Origin: Alteromonadaceae bacterium
GTDB lineage: Bacteria; Pseudomonadota; Gammaproteobacteria; Enterobacterales; Alteromonadaceae
Direction: 5' to 3'
Assembly (NCBI GenBank): GCA_016765535.1
Contig: JAESPQ010000052.1
Coordinates: 1 to 64,000, forward strand
Length of the DNA: 64,000 bases
The position numbers and the translations under genes were made by a program. Shown piece after piece: positions 46,246-53,434 of the stretch. Within the stretch, counting starts at the first letter, position 1, and every line of letters begins with the position of its first letter. The notes beneath the pieces were generated by a model that saw nothing but the letters and a program-made list of their open reading frames with translations, was not told the origin of the DNA and searched no databases.

Positions 46246-47217
46246 ATGATTTCTCACAAACTATCCGTTGCCCCCATGCTCGATTGGACTGATAAACATT
46301 GCCGTTATTTTTACCGCTTAATGTCAAAACATACGGTGCTGTATACCGAAATGGTAACAACGGGAGCGATATTATTTGGTAAAGGTGATTACCTTGGTTT
46401 TAATAAAGAAGAACACCCTTTAGTTTTACAATTAGGCGGTAGCGATCTACAAGCGTTAACAGAATGCGCAAAAATAGCAGAGCAACAAGGCTACGATGAA
46501 ATAAATATTAATGTCGGTTGCCCGTCTGATAGAGTTCAAAATGGTCGTTTTGGCGCGTGCTTAATGGCTGAGCCTGAATTAGTGGCTGAATGCGTTAGTG
46601 CCATGCAAGCAGTAGTGAATATTCCTATTACCGTTAAATCTCGCATTGGCATTGATGATTTAGACAGTTATGAATTTTTACATCAATTTATTGAAACCGT
46701 TTCACAGGCTAATTGCCAACACTTTATTATTCATGCCCGCAAAGCATGGTTAACAGGTTTAAGCCCAAAACAAAACCGTGATGTGCCACCACTGGATTAC
46801 TCTCGGGTGTATAAAATTAAACAAGAATTTCCACAGCTAAAAATTTCGATTAATGGTGGTATTAAATCGTTTACCCACGCAAGTGAACATTTGCAACATG
46901 TCGATGGTGTGATGATCGGTCGTGAAATTTATAATTCACCTTATATGTTAGCTGAGGCCGACCAACAAATTTATCAGCAAAACGACAAACGCATAATCTC
47001 TCGCACTGAGGTTGTCGAACAAATGAGTGATTATATTAATAACCATGTCGCTGACGGCGGTAAAGCATGGCATATATTACGACACATGCTTGGTTTGTGT
47101 AATGGTTTAGCGGGAGCGCGACAATTCCGTCGTCATTTAAGTGAATGCGCTAGCGCTGTAAATGCTGATGCTAAAGTTTTACAACAAGCATTTAGTTTTG
47201 TTGATATAACAGAATAA
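46246..47217 (+). CDS. dusA: tRNA-dihydrouridine synthase A
   Basis: 323 aa FMN enzyme. Catalytic Cys92 in NINVGCPSDRVQNGRFGACLM; VKSRIGIDD and HARKAWLTGLSPKQNR are DusA-specific; VMIGREIYNSPYML ends the barrel. It reduces U20 and U20a in the tRNA D-loop. The 5' end of dusA is a known integration site for genomic islands, and here the first 15 codons are duplicated upstream of fic. The ATG is 71 nt from a good promoter. Confidence 0.94.
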   Translation: MISHKLSVAPMLDWTDKHCRYFYRLMSKHTVLYTEMVTTGAILFGKGDYLGFNKEEHPLVLQLGGSDLQALTECAKIAEQQGYDEININVGCPSDRVQNGRFGACLMAEPELVAECVSAMQAVVNIPITVKSRIGIDDLDSYEFLHQFIETVSQANCQHFIIHARKAWLTGLSPKQNRDVPPLDYSRVYKIKQEFPQLKISINGGIKSFTHASEHLQHVDGVMIGREIYNSPYMLAEADQQIYQQNDKRIISRTEVVEQMSDYINNHVADGGKAWHILRHMLGLCNGLAGARQFRRHLSECASAVNADAKVLQQAFSFVDITE

Positions 47218-47252
47218 TAAATCCCCTCCTGCACATACAGTAATTCCTATCT

Positions 47253-47317
47253 CGCGTGGGCATTTCGTTCCTCATGCACCACCCTACAAGTAGCGTAGGG
47301 TGGGCACTTTGCCCACC
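47253..47317. repeat. Dispersed hairpin repeat between dusA and tas
   Basis: Arm GCGTGGGCATTTCGTTCCTC (from 47253) to CACCCTAC (47286), then hairpin CGTAGGGTGGGCACT-TTGCCCACC (47294-47317). Same family as at 14333, 39290, 50480, 50595. It lies between convergent genes and can serve as terminator for both. Confidence 0.88.
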
Positions 47318-47349
47318 AATCATCAAATAACACAATAACTATAAACACA

Positions 47350-48402
47350 TTAAAACGGCATCGGGTAACGTTTTAATACTTGTTCAATATCAGCTAATAT
47401 CTCAGCATTTAATGGTTGCGTAAAAGCATTAATGTTCTCTTTTAATTGCGCCATCGTGGTGGCACCAATAATGGTAGAAGTAACTCCATTGATTTGATCA
47501 CACCAAGCCAATGCTAATGTTACGGGTGAAATATTATGCTTTTTCGCCAATTTTACATAGGCAGCAACCGCTTGATGACTTTGCTCGGTGTCTCTAAATA
47601 AACCATTACGTTGCATAAATGTCCAACGACTGCCTTGTGGACGCGCGCCCTTAGCATATTTACCCGTTAATAACCCTGTTGCTAATGGCGACCACGGTAA
47701 ATAAGCAATATTTTCATGCACACAATTTTCAATTAAATAAGGCCAGTCTTTAGTGTGCAGTAGGCTAAATTCGTTTTGAATAGAGACCATACGCGGCAAA
47801 TCGTGTTTTTCGCTAAGCCGTAAATATTGATTAATACCCCATGGTGTTTCATCAGACAAGCCACAGTGACGTATTTTACCCGCACGAATACATTGCGCTA
47901 AGCCTTGCAAAATATCTAACATTTGCTCACTTTGTTCATTTGCATCAGCTTGAGTAAAATTAATATTGTTGGGCCATTGATTACCAAAATGCGGCGAAGT
48001 GCGATTAGGCCAATGCAATTGATATAAATCGATATAATCGGTTTGCAAGCGTTTTAAAGAGGCTTCAACTGCTTGTATAACCGTAGCACCGCTCATCAGG
48101 CTATTGTCACGAATATACGAAAAACCCGGCCCTGCAATTTTAGTGGCTAGCACTATATTTTTACGTTGCTGGGGGTTTGCCGCCAACCAATGACCAATAA
48201 TACTTTCAGTTTTACCATAAGTATCTTCGCTCGGTGGTATTGCATACATTTCAGCCGTATCAATAAAATTAATACCTTGTGATAACGCATAATCTAATTG
48301 CGCATTGGCATCACTTTGATTATTTTGTAATCCCCACGTCATGCTACCCAAGCACACTCGCGACACGGCTATATCGCTACACCCTAACGGTACTTTTTTC
48401 AT
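47350..48402 (-). CDS. tas: Tas-like NADP(H)-dependent aldo/keto reductase
   Basis: 350 aa, TIM-barrel AKR. Catalytic residues in FIDTAEMYAIPP (D, Y), KIAGPG (K) and DLYQLHWPNR (H). The YAIPPSEDTYGKTE insert is typical of Tas. Reduces carbonyls with NADPH; E. coli Tas complements tyrosine auxotrophy, but its natural substrate is unclear. ATG 48402 has GGAG at the right distance; a TTG one codon upstream is less likely. Confidence 0.88.
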   Translation of the reverse strand: MKKVPLGCSDIAVSRVCLGSMTWGLQNNQSDANAQLDYALSQGINFIDTAEMYAIPPSEDTYGKTESIIGHWLAANPQQRKNIVLATKIAGPGFSYIRDNSLMSGATVIQAVEASLKRLQTDYIDLYQLHWPNRTSPHFGNQWPNNINFTQADANEQSEQMLDILQGLAQCIRAGKIRHCGLSDETPWGINQYLRLSEKHDLPRMVSIQNEFSLLHTKDWPYLIENCVHENIAYLPWSPLATGLLTGKYAKGARPQGSRWTFMQRNGLFRDTEQSHQAVAAYVKLAKKHNISPVTLALAWCDQINGVTSTIIGATTMAQLKENINAFTQPLNAEILADIEQVLKRYPMPF

Positions 48403-48567
48403 CAAAACTCCTTATTAGCTTATATTTTTTATTGCTTGGTTAAATTGACTAATTCGCATGGTTAATTTAACTAAATTTTAGTGTGACATATTATGTCTTA
48501 TTGTTTTTGAATTTATTAAAAATAAAATTAACCATACAAATCAACAAATTAAAAAACATTATCTGAT

Positions 48568-48583
48568 TGGCACATCACTTGTA
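48568..48583 (+). promoter_or_regulatory. Sigma-54 promoter of the psp operon
   Basis: TGGCAC-ATCAC-TTGTA fits the -24/-12 consensus TGGCAC-N5-TTGCA with GT instead of GC at -12, similar to what is known of the E. coli pspA promoter. It lies 121 nt before the first gene. The rest of the 302-nt gap 48403-48704 is A/T-rich and should hold activator (PspF) and IHF sites; no pspF gene is in the window. Confidence 0.75.
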
Positions 48584-48704
48584 TTAGTAAGAGCATGCAG
48601 TAAATAGTGATTAAAGCATTTAACTAATTAATCACTATTTTAATTAACTATTATTTTAATTATCTAAGCAAATTAATCAAACAGAGAATCATAAGGAAAT
48701 CGTC

Positions 48705-49007
48705 ATGAAAATATTTAATTTAAAAAGCAAAGCAATTATCGCCGTTACCACACTAGGTTTAGCATTAAGTATAAATAGCGCCAATGCTAACGAACAAACC
48801 ACAAGTTATGAAGAAGTGGTTGCCGCTTATATTAGCGCACAAGGGAAACAAATAATGACTGAATTAGCAATTAATTTAGAAAACAATATTGCCAACCAAA
48901 TACAAAATTTTCGCAACAAACATAGTGAAGCCAGTAATTCACAAATAATAATTGAAAACATTGCAGTGAAAACAGCAACAAACAAAACAAGCATCACCGA
49001 AGATTAA
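48705..49007 (+). CDS. Small exported protein, first gene of the psp operon
   Basis: 100 aa. Clear signal peptide (AIIAVTTLGLALSINSANA-NEQ), then a helical region TTSYEEVVAAYISAQGKQIMTELAINLENNIANQIQNF and an asparagine/serine-rich tail. AAGGAAATCGTC precedes the ATG. It lies between the sigma-54 promoter and pspA (45 nt), so it is made with the phage-shock response. No known family recognised; a periplasmic stress role is inferred from position only. Confidence 0.8.
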   Translation: MKIFNLKSKAIIAVTTLGLALSINSANANEQTTSYEEVVAAYISAQGKQIMTELAINLENNIANQIQNFRNKHSEASNSQIIIENIAVKTATNKTSITED

Positions 49008-49052
49008 TGTTAAACAAACCAACAAACTTTACTTAAAAAAAGGATACCAATC

Positions 49053-49715
49053 ATGGGCATTTTTACTCGATTTACCGACATTGTAAACGCTAATCTAAAT
49101 AACATGTTAGACAAAGCAGAAAACCCTGAAAAGATGATCAAAATGATCATTCAAGAAATGGAAGAAACACTCGTTGAGGTGAGATCTACCGCAGCACGTT
49201 CAATTGCAGAAAAGAAAACCATTTTACGAGAAGTTCGTTTACTTGAAGCTAGCATTGAGCAATGGCAACAAAAAGCAGAATTAGCCTTGAGTAAAAATCG
49301 TGAAGATTTAGCTCGAGCAGCACTCACTGAAAAACAAAACGCACAGGCTAAAATTAATGGTGTGCAAGAAGATTTACAACAATTAGACGAGAATTTAAAC
49401 GCCATACAAGCAGACAGCCAACGCTTACAAACCAAGTTAAGCGAAGCCAAACGTAAACAAGAAGCATATACCCTGCGCCAACAATCAGCGCAGGTGCGTT
49501 TAAAAGTAAGAACTAAAGCACAGATTCATAATATTGATGATGCCATTGTTAAATTTGAACGCTATCAGCAAAAAATTGATCGTCTTGAAGCCGAAGTTGA
49601 GTCTTATGAATTTACTGAAAATAAAGACTTAGCAAGCCAATTTAAAACGCTTGAACAAGATGAAAATATTGAACAAGAGCTAGCACAATTAAAAAAGCAC
49701 GTAGCTAATAGTTAA
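49053..49715 (+). CDS. pspA: Phage shock protein A
   Basis: 220 aa, ESCRT-III-like. Amphipathic start MGIFTRFTDIVNANLNNMLDKAENPEKMIKMIIQEME is the membrane-binding helix; the rest is a long coiled coil (about 25-190). PspA binds stressed inner membrane, keeps the proton gradient and, in enterobacteria, inhibits PspF. It is second in this sigma-54 operon and followed by the microprotein and pspC. Confidence 0.94.
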   Translation: MGIFTRFTDIVNANLNNMLDKAENPEKMIKMIIQEMEETLVEVRSTAARSIAEKKTILREVRLLEASIEQWQQKAELALSKNREDLARAALTEKQNAQAKINGVQEDLQQLDENLNAIQADSQRLQTKLSEAKRKQEAYTLRQQSAQVRLKVRTKAQIHNIDDAIVKFERYQQKIDRLEAEVESYEFTENKDLASQFKTLEQDENIEQELAQLKKHVANS

Positions 49716-49742
49716 CTATAGAGAATAGAGAGAGAGAAAAAG

Positions 49743-49832
49743 ATGATGATATCAGCAATGATTTTATGTTTATTACCAGCGGTAACTGTATTTGTTGGCG
49801 CTGACATCATCGCACTTTTTGAGTCTAAATAA
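49743..49832 (+). CDS. 29-aa membrane microprotein in the position of pspB
   Basis: ATG-started frame MMISAMILCLLPAVTVFVGA, ending DIIALFESK: one hydrophobic helix and a short charged tail. GAGAGAGAG lies just before it and pspC follows 43 nt on, so it is probably translated. PspB of E. coli is about 74 aa with a leucine-zipper tail; here only a helix is left. It could be a shrunken PspB or an independent psp microprotein. A second ATG is directly adjacent. Confidence 0.6.
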   Translation: MMISAMILCLLPAVTVFVGADIIALFESK

Positions 49833-49875
49833 TCACTTTTAAAGTGCTTAAAACAATAACACTTAAGGAATACTC

Positions 49876-50118
49876 ATGAATTACCAAAGAGAATATAATT
49901 ATCGCGAAAACCACTCAGCTGATAAAAAAGAACAAGGTTTGAGCAAAAATAAACGTTATAAAAAGCTCTCTGGAGTTTGTGCTGGTATTGCTAAACATTA
50001 TTGTTTTCCGCGTTTAGGGGTAAGAATTGCCACGGTAAGTGTATTTTTATTATTTCCAATGGCGGTTGCTATTGCTTATTTACTCGCAACAATAATTTTA
50101 CCTAATACAGAATATTAA
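49876..50118 (+). CDS. pspC: PspC domain protein
   Basis: 80 aa. The PspC domain starts at KNKRYKKLSGVCAGIAKHYCFPRLGVRIATVSVFLLFP and holds one membrane helix plus a second short one (AVAIAYLLATIILP). The C-terminal periplasmic extension of enterobacterial PspC is missing, so this is the short form. It senses membrane stress together with PspB in E. coli. AAGGAATACTC before ATG. Confidence 0.9.
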   Translation: MNYQREYNYRENHSADKKEQGLSKNKRYKKLSGVCAGIAKHYCFPRLGVRIATVSVFLLFPMAVAIAYLLATIILPNTEY

Positions 50119-50130
50119 GAGGTGTTTGTG

Positions 50131-50469
50131 ATGTCTTTTTTCAAATCTTTATTATTAGCAATATTTATAACCTTATTTTTAACCTACGTATTAGGTTCAA
50201 GCATGGTAGAAATGTTTGATATTAATATTTATATGGGTGACAGTTTGATTGAACCGCTAAAAGCGATCAGTATTTCTGCCCTAGTAATTTTACTACTTGT
50301 CTTAGTTGCCGTTGCTATAGTAATGAGTGTATTTGGTGGCATTATTTTTGTGAGTTTATTAGTACTAGGCTCTCTCGCTATGGTGGCCATTGGTGTATTT
50401 TGGCCTGTATTATTAATTGCCCTAGTTATATGGTTATTCGCCCGCGACAAACAGCCTCAACAAGCTTAA
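50131..50469 (+). CDS. Membrane protein at the end of the psp operon
   Basis: 112 aa from ATG 50131 (GAGG 8 nt upstream; the GTG at 50122 overlaps that site). Three hydrophobic segments (about 5-25, 48-75, 78-105). Ends FARDKQPQQA. Not recognised as PspD or PspG; probably a further inner-membrane stress component by position. Its last codons are copied into the downstream repeat region. Confidence 0.75.
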   Translation: MSFFKSLLLAIFITLFLTYVLGSSMVEMFDINIYMGDSLIEPLKAISISALVILLLVLVAVAIVMSVFGGIIFVSLLVLGSLAMVAIGVFWPVLLIALVIWLFARDKQPQQA

Positions 50470-50663
50470 TGCTTATATCGCGTGGGCATTTCGTCCCTCA
50501 TGCACACCCTACAAATAGCGTAGGGTGTAACTTTGCCCACCAACAATTAACTTATTTACTCGCGATAAATAACACCAACAAGCTTAATGCTTTTCGCGTG
50601 GGCATTTCGTTCCTCATGTACACCCTACTTTCATTCAACGTAGGGTGGGCAACTTTGCCCACC
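50458..50663. repeat. Two tandem copies of the dispersed hairpin repeat, with duplicated gene end
   Basis: CAACAAGCTTAATGCTT (50458-50474, including the stop of the preceding gene) recurs at 50576-50592. Each is followed by the family arm (50480 and 50595) and a GTAGGGTG...TTGCCCACC arm (50519-50543 and 50639-50663). So about 118 bp, including the gene end, was duplicated. It lies between convergent genes. Confidence 0.88.
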
Positions 50664-50674
50664 AGCAGCACAAT

Positions 50675-53059
50675 TTAACCGCCAAACAAACGCTCAAGCC
50701 ACGAGCGTTTTTTATTTTTATTGGTTTTCTTATCTAATAGCTTATCACGTACTTTAGCGCATTTATCTTTTATCACCACGCCCACTTTAACGGCTGGATA
50801 TTCAACAACATCACTGCATTTTGCCGTGACAGCATTCCCTGTTTTTTGCTCAAACAATATCATCGCCATATTATCTGGCATCACTAACGGTTTATCGATA
50901 ACACCTAATTTTTTCATAAAGTTGGCAAACAATACCAACGCGCCGCTACTACCCGTTAATTTACTCGGTTTATTATCATCTCGCCCAACCCAAGTCGTCA
51001 CTAAATGCTTTGCATCATAACCAACAAACCAACTATCGCGTAATTTGTTGGTCGTGCCTGTTTTACCCGCTAAAGGATGATGAGGTAAGCGCCAACTAAG
51101 CGATCTTGCCGTACCCTGCTTCGCCACTTTGCGCAAAGCATAATTAAGTAAATAATTACCATTGCTTGATATGCGCTGTTCTTTAGTTGTTGGTGCTTGC
51201 CATAATAATTCATCATCTCCCGTATAAATCGCACTAATAACATGTTGCTTTTGATAAAAACCTTGCCCTGCTATCGCCATATAAAGCTGATTAACTTCAA
51301 CAGGCGAAAGGTTAATCGATCCTAATAATAGCGAAGGTCTTAATACTAAAGGGTGATCATAGCCTAATAAAGACAATGACTGTGCAACCTTATCTAACCC
51401 TAGCGACAACCCTAAATTAACCGTTGGCACATTTAACGAATGCACTAGCGCATAAAGCAAACTCACTTGTCCGCGATATTTACCATCATAATTTTTGGGT
51501 TGCCAGAGGTGATTTGAATTATTGTTTATTTTTATCGGCTTATCTTGCAAAGGTGTGGCTAAATTGTAATCTTGATAACGCTCTAAAGCGGCTAAATAAA
51601 CCGCAGGTTTTACCAAAGATCCTATCGGACGTTTAGCCTTTAACGCACGATTAAAGCCAGCATAATTAACTTCTCGACCGCCAACCAACGCTTGAATTTC
51701 ACCGCTCTCAATATCAGTCACTAGCATTGCCACTTCTAAACGACTCACTTGGTGTTTTTTCTCAAGTAAAGGTAATTGCTGTTGTACTGTTTGCTCAAGC
51801 AAATGCTGACTACGTATATCAAAGCCCGTAAAAACACGTAATCCTGAGGGTACTTTAAACTCCGCTACTAAATTTTTTAAATGTTGTTTTAATTCTTGTT
51901 TTACCAACTGCATATAAGCAGGATAAACTTTTTTATGCATACGGCGCTGAGCACGAATAGACAAACTAGCGTCTAACGCTTGTTCAAACTCAATGCGATT
52001 TATAAAGTGTTGCTCAAACATTAATCGCAATACTAAATCACGACGATTTCGAGCGCGCTCAGCATGACGCCACGGATCGTAATAACTTGGCCCTTTAATT
52101 TGAGCAATTAATAAGGCAATTTGTGCATTGCTCAGTTGTTCAAGTTTTTTACCAAAATAAAACTTGCTCGCCAAACCAAAACCATAAATACCTTTCGCAG
52201 CATTTTGGCCTAAATACACTTCATTAATATAAGCTTCAAGTAATTGATCTTTACTGTATCTATGTTCAATGATCAGCGCCATAAATGCTTCATTAATTTT
52301 ACGACTTAGAGTACGGCTGCGGGTTAAAAACATATTTTTAACCAATTGCTGTGTTAACGTGCTACCACCTTGCACCGTGCGCCCGGCACTAATATTTGCC
52401 ATTAACGCCCGCAAAATACCTAACGGCGCAATGCCAACATGGTAATAAAAGTTTCTATCTTCTACCAGTAACAAAGTATCGATAATTTTTTCTGGCACTT
52501 GTTCTAACGAGACTAAAATACGATCTTCTTTATTGCTCGGCACAATGCGATCAAGCAATATCGGTTCTAATTGCACCTGCTTTACAGAAAAATCATCAGC
52601 AAATAATTGGCTAATTTGATTGTTACTTATAACAATAGACAACTTAGTGGCTTTTTCTGCCCCTAAACCAAAGTCAAAAGCACGTCGATAAATCGTAATT
52701 TTCTGGTGATTATTTTGTGAGTTTAGTGAATATTCACCCGCTTGTTTTACTTGTACAACTTTTTTATAACCTGATAAGTTGAGTGTTTTTATCAGCCGCT
52801 TTACATTAATTTTTTGCTGGTTTTGTAAAGTAAATACTTTACCATAAACTTGCACAGGCACTTGCCAACGAGCGCCTTCAAAGGTGTTTTTTACCTTGCC
52901 GTCAAGGTAAATAAAGTAAATAACTAAACCCAGTACTAGCGCCAAAGATAGCTTTAAAGTAACTGACCATAGCCAAGCAAAGAATAATTTTGAACGACTG
53001 TCAGCAGAGACAGCAAAAGATGGTTTTTCATGAACAGGTGAAGTTTTTTTAGACGGCAT
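50675..53059 (-). CDS. mrcB: Penicillin-binding protein 1b (bifunctional glycosyltransferase/transpeptidase)
   Basis: 794 aa from ATG 53059 (MPSKKTSP); the frame extends ten codons to a TTG. Membrane helix about 40-62, UB2H-like region, GT51 domain (LLLVEDRNFYYHVGIAPLGILRAL, GGSTLTQQLVKN, RKINEAFMALIIEHRYSKDQLLEAY), then transpeptidase with SxxK in RPIGSLVKPAVYL, SLN in LVHSLNVPTVN and KTG in LAGKTGTTNKLRDSWFVGYD. It polymerises and cross-links peptidoglycan. In gammaproteobacteria it usually follows hrpB; here only an hrpB tail lies next to it. Confidence 0.95.
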   Translation of the reverse strand: MPSKKTSPVHEKPSFAVSADSRSKLFFAWLWSVTLKLSLALVLGLVIYFIYLDGKVKNTFEGARWQVPVQVYGKVFTLQNQQKINVKRLIKTLNLSGYKKVVQVKQAGEYSLNSQNNHQKITIYRRAFDFGLGAEKATKLSIVISNNQISQLFADDFSVKQVQLEPILLDRIVPSNKEDRILVSLEQVPEKIIDTLLLVEDRNFYYHVGIAPLGILRALMANISAGRTVQGGSTLTQQLVKNMFLTRSRTLSRKINEAFMALIIEHRYSKDQLLEAYINEVYLGQNAAKGIYGFGLASKFYFGKKLEQLSNAQIALLIAQIKGPSYYDPWRHAERARNRRDLVLRLMFEQHFINRIEFEQALDASLSIRAQRRMHKKVYPAYMQLVKQELKQHLKNLVAEFKVPSGLRVFTGFDIRSQHLLEQTVQQQLPLLEKKHQVSRLEVAMLVTDIESGEIQALVGGREVNYAGFNRALKAKRPIGSLVKPAVYLAALERYQDYNLATPLQDKPIKINNNSNHLWQPKNYDGKYRGQVSLLYALVHSLNVPTVNLGLSLGLDKVAQSLSLLGYDHPLVLRPSLLLGSINLSPVEVNQLYMAIAGQGFYQKQHVISAIYTGDDELLWQAPTTKEQRISSNGNYLLNYALRKVAKQGTARSLSWRLPHHPLAGKTGTTNKLRDSWFVGYDAKHLVTTWVGRDDNKPSKLTGSSGALVLFANFMKKLGVIDKPLVMPDNMAMILFEQKTGNAVTAKCSDVVEYPAVKVGVVIKDKCAKVRDKLLDKKTNKNKKRSWLERLFGG

Positions 53060-53141
53060 AAACTCAGCTAAAATAAGGCAGTAAATCAACTGCGCTTATC
53101 ATAAAACAAGCGCGGTTAATTCCCTATTAATTTTTAATGAA

Positions 53142-53210
53142 TCACTCTTTTATATGACGCTTAGTTTTATTGGTCGCCTTAGCATTAACGGGGTCATCAG
53201 GCCAATAATG
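53142..53210 (-). pseudogene. hrpB: Remnant of native hrpB: last 22 codons
   Basis: Minus-strand frame reading HYWPDDPVNAKATNKT, then KRHIKE and a stop, matching the conserved C-terminal end of HrpB helicases (YPKHxWPDDP...TKK). Upstream of the H the homology stops abruptly and 23 nt later a repeat array begins. It ends 82 nt before the mrcB ATG, where hrpB would end in other gammaproteobacteria. A complete but different hrpB is at 53435-55942. Confidence 0.82.
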
Positions 53211-53233
53211 AATCGTAATAATTACCTGAACCT

Positions 53234-53372
53234 TGTTGACACTCACTATAAACCGATGAAATAAATGATAAAAATGTACTTTTTATTAAATCAATGTTGA
53301 CACAATAAAAACATCACAACCGTTGACACTTTTTACATTATCGTTGACACCACAACAAGGCAGTGTTGACAT
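53234..53372. repeat. Five direct GTTGACA(C/T) repeats, possible transposon end
   Basis: GTTGACAC starts at 53235, 53296, 53322 and 53343, and GTTGACAT at 53365, all in the same direction; the outermost reads TGTTGACAC from 53234. Spacings are 61, 26, 21 and 22 nt. A TGT end with iterated inner sites is the plan of Tn7/Mu-type transposase-binding ends. With the hrpB remnant it fills the 375-nt gap 53060-53434. Confidence 0.65.
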
Positions 53373-53434
53373 TAAATAATCTCAATGAACTTTACATCTT
53401 CTCTATCTCAAATAAAAGGTTATCATCTTGCTGT

